Positions 43,537-52,176 of a DNA stretch of 64,000 nucleotides are shown piece by piece. Source of the DNA: CAYSYY01 sp964576115 [NCBI: uncultured Gemmatimonadota bacterium]. Lineage in GTDB: Bacteria > Blakebacterota > Blakebacteria > Blakebacterales. The notes below the pieces were generated by a model, which saw nothing but the letters and a program-made list of their open reading frames with translations, did not search any database and had not been told where the DNA came from. Position numbers and translations under genes: made by a program. Within the stretch, counting starts at the first letter, position 1. Each line of letters opens with the position of its first letter. The DNA is taken from contig CAZNUA010000003.1 in the NCBI GenBank assembly GCA_964576115.1, positions 1 to 64,000 of the forward strand, read 5' to 3'.

Positions 43537-45900
43537 TCAGCGGTTGAGGAGGGTACGGACCCGGTTACAGAGATCGAAGGTGGAGAACGGCTTGCTGACG
43601 ATCTCCCGTTTCTGCTCGTTGAGACCGCGCCGGGCCAGAGCATCATCGGTGTATCCGCTCATGAACAGGACGGGCATCGGGCCGATGAGTTCTTCGATCG
43701 TCTCGACCATTTCGATCCCGCTCATACCGGGCATGACCACATCGGATATGAGCAGGTCGGGGCGGTCTGCCTCCGGCAGGGTCTGAAGGGCGGCGATCGC
43801 TCCGGCCGGATCGGCATGGGCCGTGACCGAATATCCCATCTGGGTCAGGATCTCCACGACCAGTTCGCGGACGGCGGTCTCGTCTTCGACGACCATGATT
43901 CGTTCCGATCCGCCGGTCACGCTCGACGAAGTCTCCGAAACCGGTTCGGGTAGGACCTCGGCCGATACGATGGGCAGGAACACCATGATGGTCGTGCCGG
44001 CTCCGGGATTGCTCTCGACCTCGATCAGACCCCTGTTCTGGATCACGATCCCATACACGGTCGCCATTCCCAACCCGGTTCCCTGGCCGGGCTCCTTGGT
44101 TGTGAAGAACGGGTCGAAGAGCCGGGCCTGGTGTTCTTCGCTCATGCCGGTCCCGGAGTCGGACACCGTCAGACGCGCATACGATCCGGGCTCGAGATCC
44201 TCGCGGGCCGCCAGACGATCGGCCTCGAGCTCGACCGGGGCGGTTGTGATGGTCAGTTTTCCCCCCGCCGGCATGGCGTCGCGGGCGTTGAGGATGAGAT
44301 TCATGAGGATCTGGCTCAGGTGAGCCGGGTCGATCATGACCGGCAGTTGGGATGGATCGTGCTCGACAATGAGCGAAATATCCTCGCCGAGGGTGCGTTC
44401 GAGAATCTTCAGCGAATCGTCGACGGCCCGACCCAGCCGGGTCAGTTCTGGTCGGGCCGTCTGGCGGCTGCTGAAAGTCAGAAGCTGTGAGGTCAGATCG
44501 GAAGCGGCTTTGGCGGCCTTGCCGATGGCGTCGATGCGAGCTTGCAGGGTCGCCAGATCCTGCTCGCGGCGGGCCATCTCGACACTGCCGGAGATCACCG
44601 TCAGCAGGTTGTTGAAATCATGCGCGATCCCGCCGGCCAGGCGGCCGATCGCCTCCATTTTCTGCGCCTGCTGCAGCTGCTGTTCCAGGTCGCGCCGCTC
44701 GGTGATATCGGTGCCCGACGAGATCACCCGCAGAACCCGGCCCTCTTCGTCGTAGAGAACGCTGTTCCGCCAGGCGATCAGTCGTTCGGCTCCGCTCGCG
44801 GTCAGGACCGGGTTCTCGTGTTCTCTGGCGAGTTCGATCTCCCCGGCGATGAGTCGGGAGAAGATCGACGACACCTCCTCCCGGATATCGGCGGGGAGGA
44901 AGTGCTCGAACCAGTTGCGGTCGACGATCTCCTCTTCATCACACTCCAGGATTTCGCACCCCTGCCGGTTGATGACCCCGACCGTTCCATCCCGTTCGAG
45001 AACCAGGACGATATCCCCCACCAGATCGAGGATGGTTCGGATCCGATCCCGTTCGACCCGCAGCGCCTCGGCGATGCGGCGCTGCTCCTCCTCGGCGGCC
45101 CGGTGCCGGGAAATATCCACGATCACGCCGAGCAGACCGGTCGAACCGTCGGTCGCCGCAAAAGGGATGGAGTGGATCAGAACCGGCAGTTGCTCTCCGG
45201 CTTTGGTGTACAGGGTGTACTCGCTCGGCCCGATATCCTCACCCTGCAGGATCCGCCCGATATTGGCTCGGGCCCGCTCGTGATCGCCGGGGTCGAGCAT
45301 GTCGATCACGTTGATGCCGCGGGCCAGATCCTCGGCCGAATACCCGGTGATCCGATATCCCGCCTCGTTGACGAAGAGCAGGTTGGCGGCCGCGTCGGTT
45401 TCGAAGACGATTTCCGAAATCGAAGCCAGGATCCGGCTCAGACGCTGTTCGGCCCGCCGGCGGTCGGTCAGGTCGAGAGCGTAGGCCAGCAGGGCCACCG
45501 GCTCGCCGTCGGGATCGGTGATGACCGAGCTGCTCGCCTCGGCCTGAAAGAGGCTCCCGTCATCGCGCTGCATGGTGTACTCGACCGGTTCGAGCATCCC
45601 GCCTGCATGGATCGTGGTCTCGATCCGCTCCCGCAGCCGGGCCCGCTCCCTTTCGGGAAAAAACTCGCCGACATTGCGTCCGACCAGGTCGTCCGGTTCG
45701 CCGGAAAGGCCGTGAAGGTGCATGAAGCGGCGGTTGACGGCCCGGATGGTACCGTCGAGATCGGTATACACGGTGGCGATGGCCGAGAGCTCGAAGAGAA
45801 TACGGAATTTCTCCTTGCTCGTCGGGCTCGCCTGTCCGGGCCCGGGAGGGTTGTCGGTCCGGGATTGTTCGCCGGTCTTATTCGGACCAGTATTCGCCAT
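43537..45900 (-). CDS. Hybrid sensor histidine kinase with three PAS domains and a receiver
   Basis: A 787-residue soluble protein. Three PAS domains (near residues 30-150, 155-275 and 290-410) precede the kinase core. The H-box is GGIAHDFNNLLTVISG near residue 430; the ATP domain shows NLILNARDAMPAGG and GTGLGMATVYGIV. The C-terminal receiver has the phospho-acceptor Asp in LLISDVVMPGMSG and a final KPFS Lys. No transmembrane segment is seen, so it senses an internal cue. Its ATG 45900 overlaps the upstream asparaginase gene by 23 bp. No response regulator with an output domain is next to it. Confidence 0.9.
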   Translation of the reverse strand: MANTGPNKTGEQSRTDNPPGPGQASPTSKEKFRILFELSAIATVYTDLDGTIRAVNRRFMHLHGLSGEPDDLVGRNVGEFFPERERARLRERIETTIHAGGMLEPVEYTMQRDDGSLFQAEASSSVITDPDGEPVALLAYALDLTDRRRAEQRLSRILASISEIVFETDAAANLLFVNEAGYRITGYSAEDLARGINVIDMLDPGDHERARANIGRILQGEDIGPSEYTLYTKAGEQLPVLIHSIPFAATDGSTGLLGVIVDISRHRAAEEEQRRIAEALRVERDRIRTILDLVGDIVLVLERDGTVGVINRQGCEILECDEEEIVDRNWFEHFLPADIREEVSSIFSRLIAGEIELAREHENPVLTASGAERLIAWRNSVLYDEEGRVLRVISSGTDITERRDLEQQLQQAQKMEAIGRLAGGIAHDFNNLLTVISGSVEMARREQDLATLQARIDAIGKAAKAASDLTSQLLTFSSRQTARPELTRLGRAVDDSLKILERTLGEDISLIVEHDPSQLPVMIDPAHLSQILMNLILNARDAMPAGGKLTITTAPVELEADRLAAREDLEPGSYARLTVSDSGTGMSEEHQARLFDPFFTTKEPGQGTGLGMATVYGIVIQNRGLIEVESNPGAGTTIMVFLPIVSAEVLPEPVSETSSSVTGGSERIMVVEDETAVRELVVEILTQMGYSVTAHADPAGAIAALQTLPEADRPDLLISDVVMPGMSGIEMVETIEELIGPMPVLFMSGYTDDALARRGLNEQKREIVSKPFSTFDLCNRVRTLLNR

Positions 45901-46945
45901 CGACCTGCTGCCGGCCGTCGGGATTGTGGATGGTGTAGGAATATCCCCGCCGGACGCTGAACGAGCCGTACTCACCCCGGGCGTTGATGGCCACGGCGTT
46001 GTCCGAAAACGAGGCTTCGCCGTCGTTGGTTTCCTCCACCATGCGCCGGATCGATTCGCGACAGGCTTCAGTCGGGCTCAGTCCCCGCCGCATGTGCTCG
46101 CAGACGGTGAACGAGCCGCAGACCCGGATCACCTCCTCTCCTCGGCCTGTAAAACCGGCCGCACCCACGTCGCGCAGCACATAGAGGCCGGCGCCGATGA
46201 TGGGTGAATCTCCACACCGTCCCGGGATCTTGCCCGAGAGCCCCGATGTGGTCGTGCAGCCGGCTACCTGCCCCTGCTCATCGACGGCCAGGATATTGAT
46301 GGTGCCGTAATTGCGCTCAACTTCCCGCTGGCGCCGCCGGCGCTCGCTGGGGGGCAGGGGCCGCTTCATCTTCTCGGCCCTCTCATCGGCGCTGAGCCAG
46401 TCATCCACATCGCTCCGCTCCCCGATCCAGCGCCGGTACCAGCTCCGACTCCTCTCACTGCTGATGTCGGTGACCTGGTGGCCCATCTTGATCGCGAACT
46501 CGGTGGCGTACCGGCCGACGATCATGCAGTGGTCGGTCCACTCCATGACCGCCCGGGCTACGCTCGATGGGTGTTCGATATCCTCGATGCAGCCGACCGC
46601 GCCGCACTGCATCGAGCGACCATCCATGATCGAGCAGTCGAGCTGGAGCATTCCCGATTCGTTGGGCAGGCCGCCCACTCCGACGCTCGAATCGCGGGGG
46701 TAGACCTCGGCCGCCATCGCCCCGGCGTGTACCGCATCGAGGGCCTCTCCACCATCGGCGAGCACCTCCCAGGCGGCATCGCTGGCCCAGGTCTTGCCGC
46801 CTGAAACCAGCACCAGGGGCAGGCCGGCGGGAGAACCGGTAGCGTAGGTCAGGTTCAGGTTCGGCATGCCCTTGATCACGGCCGCTCCGGCGGTCGCTCC
46901 GGCGGCTTTCTCCAGGAAATCGCGCCGGCTCACGTTTCTGCTCAT
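45878..46945 (-). CDS. Tat-exported asparaginase/glycosylasparaginase-like Ntn hydrolase
   Basis: A 355-residue protein with twin-arginine signal SRRDFLEKAAG and family-2 Ntn-hydrolase sequence (VSGGKTWASDAAWEVLADGGEALDAVHAG, then VGVGGLPNESG). The catalytic Thr lies in NYGTINILAVD, where self-cleavage before Thr would expose it. Family members hydrolyse N4-(GlcNAc)-Asn or isoaspartyl peptides. The ATG at 46945 has AAGGA upstream. It is between a DmpA-like peptidase gene upstream (38 bp) and a hybrid kinase gene downstream, an unusual operon. Confidence 0.85.
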   Translation of the reverse strand: MSRNVSRRDFLEKAAGATAGAAVIKGMPNLNLTYATGSPAGLPLVLVSGGKTWASDAAWEVLADGGEALDAVHAGAMAAEVYPRDSSVGVGGLPNESGMLQLDCSIMDGRSMQCGAVGCIEDIEHPSSVARAVMEWTDHCMIVGRYATEFAIKMGHQVTDISSERSRSWYRRWIGERSDVDDWLSADERAEKMKRPLPPSERRRRQREVERNYGTINILAVDEQGQVAGCTTTSGLSGKIPGRCGDSPIIGAGLYVLRDVGAAGFTGRGEEVIRVCGSFTVCEHMRRGLSPTEACRESIRRMVEETNDGEASFSDNAVAINARGEYGSFSVRRGYSYTIHNPDGRQQVDGEYWSE

Positions 46946-46983
46946 GACGGTTATCCTTCCACTCTGGCTCCAGACCGATCGGT

Positions 46984-48312
46984 TCAGCTTCCGGGGGGAC
47001 AAAGCCCTTTCTCCCGGCAGACGTCGGTCAGGATATCGATCGGTATCGACCGGCTTGTGTTCCCGTCACGACCGGTAACGGTCGTGGCCTGCAGAAGGCT
47101 GTTCAGAATCGCCTCTTCGGTGGCATCGATGACGGCTGTGAATAGGGGGCTCATGCCGGTATTGCCCAGCCGGGGACCTTCCTGCAGGAAACTCTCCGCT
47201 GAGATCCGCGCGCTCTCGGCCGTAGAGAAAGCGATCACGAAATCGCCGCTTCCGTTGGTGAAACCCGACCCGGCCCGGGCCATGCCTCCCAGGGCCCGGA
47301 AGGCCAGGCGTTCGAGATTGCGGGCCGACAGGGGGGCGTCGGTGCCGACGATGATCATGCACGAACCCTCCTCGCGATCGGGTTCGTCATCGCCCGCCAT
47401 CGCAGGGTCGCGTTCCCGCCAGCGGCGGCGGATCTCGGCCCCGACCGGGGTGCCGTTGATCCGCAGTTCGCCGCCGAAATTGGTCTGCACCAGAACTCCG
47501 ACGGTATACTCGCCCGCCTGGTAGACGTTCACCACCCGGCTGCTGGTGCCGATCCCTCCCTTGAAGCCGAGCGCCCGCGTGCCCACACCGGCCCCGACCG
47601 AACCCTCAGCGACCGGACCGCCGGAAGCTGAGCGGAGGGCTTCGAAAACCTCCGGCTCGCCGACGTGCCGGCCCCGGATATCGTTCAGGGAACCATCGTT
47701 GGTCTCCCCCACCACCGGATTGATCGAACGCACGTTCTCCATGCCCTCGAGCCCCATCATCCAGCTCAGCAGCGCATCGGCCACCCGCGGCACGTTCAGG
47801 GTGCCGCAGAGCAGGATCGGCGTCTCGATCTGGCCCAGTTCGACGATCTGGGTCGAACCGACCAGTTTGCCGAAAGCGTTCCCGACATAGACCGCTCCGG
47901 GAACCTTCTCGCGGAAGAGGTTCCCGCCGTGCGGCAGGACGGCCGTTACTCCGGTCCGGATATCATCGCCCCGGATGAGCGAGACCTGGCCCACCAGCAC
48001 CCCGGGCACGTCGGTGATGGCGTTGTGCGGTCCGGTCGGGTAGCGTCCGATAACGATTCCCAGATCGCGGGCCCGGGGCCGGGTTGCCGGATCGGCTGTC
48101 TGAGCTCCGGCGGCGGGAGCGATGAGCAGCAGCATGAGCAGGCCTCGCAGAAGGAGTCGGAATCCGGGGTGTGACCCGGACCGAACAGCGGGCGATGCGG
48201 TGGCTGCAGAAAGAGTTGCGGCGGTCACCACGGCCACGGCCACCGCCATGGCATCGTCGCCGCGCCTGGCCGGTGCGGCGCAGCGGAACCCTCGGTCATT
48301 CAACGAACTCAT
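46984..48312 (-). CDS. DmpA-like S58 aminopeptidase
   Basis: A protein of up to 442 residues. It has the S58 layout (GIVIGRYPTGPHNAITDVPGVLVGQVSL, then NVRSINPVVGETNDGSLND). The self-cleavage site is likely Gly-Ser in EEGSCMIIVGTDAPLS; the freed Ser is the nucleophile of DmpA peptidases, which act on N-terminal D- or L-amino acids. The signal sequence lies at residues about 50-70, so the true start may be later (for example ATG 48249). It is the first gene of the unit with the asparaginase-like protein. Confidence 0.8.
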   Translation of the reverse strand: MSSLNDRGFRCAAPARRGDDAMAVAVAVVTAATLSAATASPAVRSGSHPGFRLLLRGLLMLLLIAPAAGAQTADPATRPRARDLGIVIGRYPTGPHNAITDVPGVLVGQVSLIRGDDIRTGVTAVLPHGGNLFREKVPGAVYVGNAFGKLVGSTQIVELGQIETPILLCGTLNVPRVADALLSWMMGLEGMENVRSINPVVGETNDGSLNDIRGRHVGEPEVFEALRSASGGPVAEGSVGAGVGTRALGFKGGIGTSSRVVNVYQAGEYTVGVLVQTNFGGELRINGTPVGAEIRRRWRERDPAMAGDDEPDREEGSCMIIVGTDAPLSARNLERLAFRALGGMARAGSGFTNGSGDFVIAFSTAESARISAESFLQEGPRLGNTGMSPLFTAVIDATEEAILNSLLQATTVTGRDGNTSRSIPIDILTDVCREKGLCPPGS

Positions 48313-48465
48313 GACTCAGAACACTAGCAAAGCCAGAGGAGAAGGGGCAACAGGCAAGCGCTACCCTTTTCCGGTGGCCCCGACCGAACCCGATGTGGTA
48401 TTGTGGCTTGTCCGTATCTTCCTGCAAGCGCGACCCGGAGGCCCTGAGCAGTTCCCGTTCGACCG

Positions 48466-49773
48466 ATGATAGGTAAAGAGATAGAGGGTCTGAAGGATTT
48501 CCTGCAGGCTCTCGAAGACACAGAGAATCCCGACGCGGCTCTGCAGTGTGTCGTGACGAGTGCCGCCCGACTGCTCGCGGCCGACAAGGTTTCGGTCGTC
48601 GCCAAGTCGGAGCAGGGTCTGCTCCAGGTCCGTGCAATGCACTGGCCGGGCCGGGATCCCATGGCCGGGGTCGCCGGTCAGGTTCTCGCTTCGGGTGAGT
48701 CGCTCCTGGTGACCGATGTCGCCGGTGATCCCCGTCTGGCGGCTGTCCGTTCCCAGCACTACCGCACCCCCTCCTTTTTGAGCGTGCCGATCATCTCCGC
48801 CGGACAGCCGGTCGCGGTGTTGAATATCACTGACCGGCTGGACAGTGAGCCCTTCACGGCCGAGCACCTGAAACTGGCCGAACTGATCGCCCGGGTGGCC
48901 GGTTTCTCGCTCGAGCGGCACCGCTTCCTCGACTCGATCAAAAAGCTTCAGCGGGAATCTGTGACCGACGCTCTGACCGGCCTGGGGAACCGGCGTCACT
49001 TTGAGCAGCGGCTGTCGAGCGAACTCTCGCGGGCCCGCCGGTTCGGACATCCCTTGAGCCTCATCATTCTCGATATCGACGATTTCAAGACCTACAACGA
49101 TACCCACGGACATCCCGCCGGCGACCAGGCCCTGCGGGCCCTGGCGACGGTTCTGCAGGAGAACGTACGTACGATCGACGATGTGGTCCGCTACGGCGGC
49201 GAGGAATTCGCCATCCTCCTGCCCCAGACCCCGATCGATCTGGCGACCGTCGTGGCCGAGCGTGTCCGCGCCGCCACCAGCCACATTCAGATCGAGAGCG
49301 TGCCCGGTCCGGGAAGCGGCAGTCTCACCGTTTCTCTGGGCGTCGCCTCCTATCCGCGCGATGCCCGCGATGATGCCGAACTCCTCAATCATGCCGATAT
49401 CGCTCTCTATCTGGCCAAAGCCGACGGAAAAGACAGGATCGTCGTTTTCGAACCGCTGACCGAAGACGAACGTCGCAACAGCCGCCGGATCCCCATCCGG
49501 CTCAATACCCTCCTCAAGGGCAAGGACAACGCGGGAACATTCGAAGAACAGACCATCCTTCGAAACATTTCGGCTACGGGAGCGTTCTTCCCTCACCGCC
49601 GGGTGCTGCAGCCCTCCACCTGGCTGAGTCTGAGCATCCACAATCCCTTCACCGAACCGGACGGGAGCCCGGTGATCCTGGAAGTGGACGGCCAGCTCAT
49701 CCGCCAGGAAGAGAACGAAGAGGGACTTTTCGCGGCGGTAGTCTTCAACCGGGAATTGGCCCGCTTCTCCTGA
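48466..49773 (+). CDS. GAF-GGDEF diguanylate cyclase with C-terminal PilZ domain
   Basis: A 435-residue soluble protein. A GAF domain spans residues 10-150. The GGDEF domain follows with catalytic GGEEF near residue 245. An inhibitory I-site RTID sits five residues before GGEEF, so product feedback is expected. A C-terminal PilZ domain binds c-di-GMP: RRNSRR near residue 333 and RNISATGAFF near 360. One protein thus makes and senses c-di-GMP. It precedes a methyltransferase gene by 27 bp. Confidence 0.88.
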   Translation: MIGKEIEGLKDFLQALEDTENPDAALQCVVTSAARLLAADKVSVVAKSEQGLLQVRAMHWPGRDPMAGVAGQVLASGESLLVTDVAGDPRLAAVRSQHYRTPSFLSVPIISAGQPVAVLNITDRLDSEPFTAEHLKLAELIARVAGFSLERHRFLDSIKKLQRESVTDALTGLGNRRHFEQRLSSELSRARRFGHPLSLIILDIDDFKTYNDTHGHPAGDQALRALATVLQENVRTIDDVVRYGGEEFAILLPQTPIDLATVVAERVRAATSHIQIESVPGPGSGSLTVSLGVASYPRDARDDAELLNHADIALYLAKADGKDRIVVFEPLTEDERRNSRRIPIRLNTLLKGKDNAGTFEEQTILRNISATGAFFPHRRVLQPSTWLSLSIHNPFTEPDGSPVILEVDGQLIRQEENEEGLFAAVVFNRELARFS

Positions 49774-49800
49774 TCGCGTCCGGAGCACTCAGGAAAGACC

Positions 49801-50997
49801 ATGACGGCAGCTGAGGCAGAGAATGGGTATCGGAGCGTCCGTCTGAAAAGCGGCCACGATCGTCGCGTGCGGCGCGGTCATCCGTGGATTTTCTCCAACG
49901 AACTCGAGGATGGTCCGGCCGGATACGCCGTCGGCGAGCTGGTGCAGGTCCATTCCGGCAAGGGCCAATTCCTCGGGATCGGTTATATCAACCCTCATTC
50001 GCTCATCGCGGTCCGGCTCCTGCGCCGGGATCCGGGACCGATCGATACCGCCTTTCTCGACGCCCGTCTTGAGCGAGCCATTGTCCTGCGCGATCGACTC
50101 TACCCGGCTGCCGATGCGGTCCGGCTCGTCAACTCCGAAGGCGACGGTCTGCCCGGTCTCATCCTCGATCGCTACGGTCCGGCCCTGGTCCTGCAGGTTA
50201 CCACCGCGGGCATGCAGGCTCTCCTGCCCCTGCTGATTCCCCGGCTCGAGAGCCGGCTCGAGCCGGCCTGCATCGTAGCGCGCAACGATCTTCCGGTCCG
50301 CCGCCTCGAAGGGTTGACAGAAGAGATCGCGGTGCTGGCCGGCGAGCCCGATCCCGACCTGGAGGTGACCTACGAGGGGCTCCGTCTCGCGGTGGATCTG
50401 ACCGGGGGGCAGAAGACCGGTCTGTATCTCGATCAGCGCGACAACCAGCGGCATTTTCTGACCCCTCCCCTCGGCGATGTCCTCGACTGTTACTGCTATC
50501 AGGGGACCTGGGCGCTGCTGGCCTTGCGGGCCGGAGCGGATCGGGCGGTGGGACTGGACACGTCGGCCGAGGGGATTGCCGCCGCGGCCCGGCATGCCGA
50601 TCGGAACGGGCTCGCCGACCGGGTCGACTTCGAACGCCGCGATACGATCGAGGCTCTCAAGGCTTTCCGGAGTGCCGGCCGGAGCTTCGATACCGTCATT
50701 CTCGATCCGCCCGCTTTCGTCAAGAACCGCAAGCACCTCCGGGCGGGTCTGCGCGGCTATCTCGATCTGAACCGGAAGGGCTTCGATATCCTTCGGTCGG
50801 GCGGCACCCTCATCACCTGTTCATGCTCCCACCATGTTTCTCCCGAGACCTTTACCGATACCGTCTCGCATGCCGCCTCACTGGCCGGACGGCACGTCCG
50901 CATCACGGGCCGCGGCGCCCAGAGTGCCGACCATGCGCCCCTGCTCACCGCCCCGGAAACGGCCTATCTGAAATGCCTCGCCCTGCAGGTGGAGTGA
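49801..50997 (+). CDS. RlmI-like class I SAM-dependent rRNA (cytosine-5) methyltransferase
   Basis: A 398-residue protein. An N-terminal PUA-like domain (GHPWIFSNELEDGPAGYAVGELVQVHSGKGQFLGIGYINP) precedes a Rossmann methyltransferase with VLDCYCYQGTWALLALRAGADRAVGLD and DTVILDPPAFVKNRK. The later CSCSHHV supplies Cys residues as in m5C enzymes. RlmI methylates 23S rRNA; the exact base here is not proven. The endonuclease IV gene follows 5 bp later. Confidence 0.88.
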   Translation: MTAAEAENGYRSVRLKSGHDRRVRRGHPWIFSNELEDGPAGYAVGELVQVHSGKGQFLGIGYINPHSLIAVRLLRRDPGPIDTAFLDARLERAIVLRDRLYPAADAVRLVNSEGDGLPGLILDRYGPALVLQVTTAGMQALLPLLIPRLESRLEPACIVARNDLPVRRLEGLTEEIAVLAGEPDPDLEVTYEGLRLAVDLTGGQKTGLYLDQRDNQRHFLTPPLGDVLDCYCYQGTWALLALRAGADRAVGLDTSAEGIAAAARHADRNGLADRVDFERRDTIEALKAFRSAGRSFDTVILDPPAFVKNRKHLRAGLRGYLDLNRKGFDILRSGGTLITCSCSHHVSPETFTDTVSHAASLAGRHVRITGRGAQSADHAPLLTAPETAYLKCLALQVE

Positions 50998-51002
50998 ATC
51001 GG

Positions 51003-51857
51003 ATGGCGGGTCTGGCCCTGGGCAGTCATGTATCGGTGGCCGGCGGTGTGTCCCGGTCTTTCGAGCGGGCCGAGTACTACGGGTGCGAGGTGATGCAGAT
51101 CTTCGTCAAGAACAACAACCGCTGGCGGAGCCCGCCTTTGCGCGATGAAGAGGTCGAACGCTTCGCCGCCGAACGCAAACGCACCGGTATATGGCCTGTC
51201 CTGGCCCATAATACATATCTGGTGAATCTGGCCAGCGCCGATTCCGCCATCCGGGAACGCTCGGTTGCCTGCACGGTAGATGAACTCGAGCGCTGCCATC
51301 GGCTCGGTCTGCCCTGGCTCGTCCTCCACCCCGGAGCCCACGGGGGGGCCGGGCCGGCCAGGGGGATCGAGCGGATCGCCGCCGCCGTCGGCCGTGTCCT
51401 CGACCGCACGCCACACATCACGACCCGCCTCCTCTTTGAAACCACCGCCGGAGCGGGAACTCTGCTCGGCGCCACCGCGGCCGAGCTGGCTGCCATTCTC
51501 GCGGCCGTCGATGCCGATGAACGTACCGGTGTCTGCCTGGACACCTGCCATATTTTTGCGGCCGGTTACGAGCTGCGTTCGGCCGACGGGTACGAAGCGA
51601 CCTGGACGGAGTTCGACACCCGGATCGGTCTGGAGCGGATCCCGGCCCTGCATCTCAATGACAGTCTCAAGCCCCGCGGTTCGCGGCGGGATCGCCATGC
51701 GCATATCGGCGAAGGGGAGATCGGCGAGGCGGGATTTGAGCGGCTCATGACCGATCCGCGCCTGCGGACGATCCCCAAGATACTCGAGACTCCGAAAGAG
51801 GGTGACGCAGATCTGCGCAATCTGGCTCGACTACGGCGCCTGGCCGGAATCGAATGA
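51003..51857 (+). CDS. nfo: Deoxyribonuclease IV (AP endonuclease)
   Basis: A 284-residue TIM-barrel enzyme of the Nfo family. LGSHVSVAGGV opens the protein, followed by QIFVKNNNRW, HPGAHGG, LLFETTAGAGT, GVCLDTCHIFAAGYE, HLNDSLKPRGSRRDRHAHIGEG and LETPKE. These hold the His, Asp and Glu ligands of the three-zinc centre. It cleaves DNA at abasic sites in base excision repair. It probably shares a transcript with the methyltransferase gene 5 bp upstream. Confidence 0.95.
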   Translation: MAGLALGSHVSVAGGVSRSFERAEYYGCEVMQIFVKNNNRWRSPPLRDEEVERFAAERKRTGIWPVLAHNTYLVNLASADSAIRERSVACTVDELERCHRLGLPWLVLHPGAHGGAGPARGIERIAAAVGRVLDRTPHITTRLLFETTAGAGTLLGATAAELAAILAAVDADERTGVCLDTCHIFAAGYELRSADGYEATWTEFDTRIGLERIPALHLNDSLKPRGSRRDRHAHIGEGEIGEAGFERLMTDPRLRTIPKILETPKEGDADLRNLARLRRLAGIE

Positions 51858-51941
51858 AGAGGGCGGGGTGAAACTGCCGCGTGTTTCGAATGGTCACGGA
51901 ATCTGTGTAACCTCCTGCAGAGAAATACCGTACTTTCCGTA

Positions 51942-51978
51942 TGTCCGCTTTCGGGACGCCTTTATGCGCAGGCGGACA
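51942..51978. promoter_or_regulatory. Predicted activator site (UAS1) for the efflux operon
   Basis: A GTCC-N7-GGAC dyad occupies 51943-51957, and a second GGAC half-site lies at 51974-51977, 20 bp on. The wider pattern GGGACGCC-N11-GCGGACA (51953-51978) is exactly repeated at 55093-55118. TGTCCGC and GCGGACA form an outer inverted repeat. The end of the motif is 77 bp before the sigma-54 GG, as in the second copy. It should bind the activator encoded at 59526. The rest of the gene-free stretch 51858-52176 holds the promoter. Confidence 0.7.
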
Positions 51979-52052
51979 TGACCGATTGCGCCGGGAGAGG
52001 GTGGTGGTAGCGGTCGGCCCGGCCGCTCCGGCAAAGTGAGCCGGATACGGGC

Positions 52053-52068
52053 TTGGCACGGTTTCTGC
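52053..52068 (+). promoter_or_regulatory. Sigma-54 promoter P1
   Basis: TTGGCACGGTTTCTGC has the -24 GG (52055-52056) and -12 GC (52067-52068) at the required 10-bp spacing, and TGGCACG matches the -24 consensus. The predicted start of transcription is about 97 bp before the adaptor gene. Confidence 0.8.
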
Positions 52069-52176
52069 TCTTTCTCATCATCACCAGGGTAGTACATGAC
52101 GACAGGGATCTTTCCGATCGTGTGAAGGATCTCGAGGCTGAGAAAGAGACACGCAACGTGGGGGAGGTCGGGTTCA

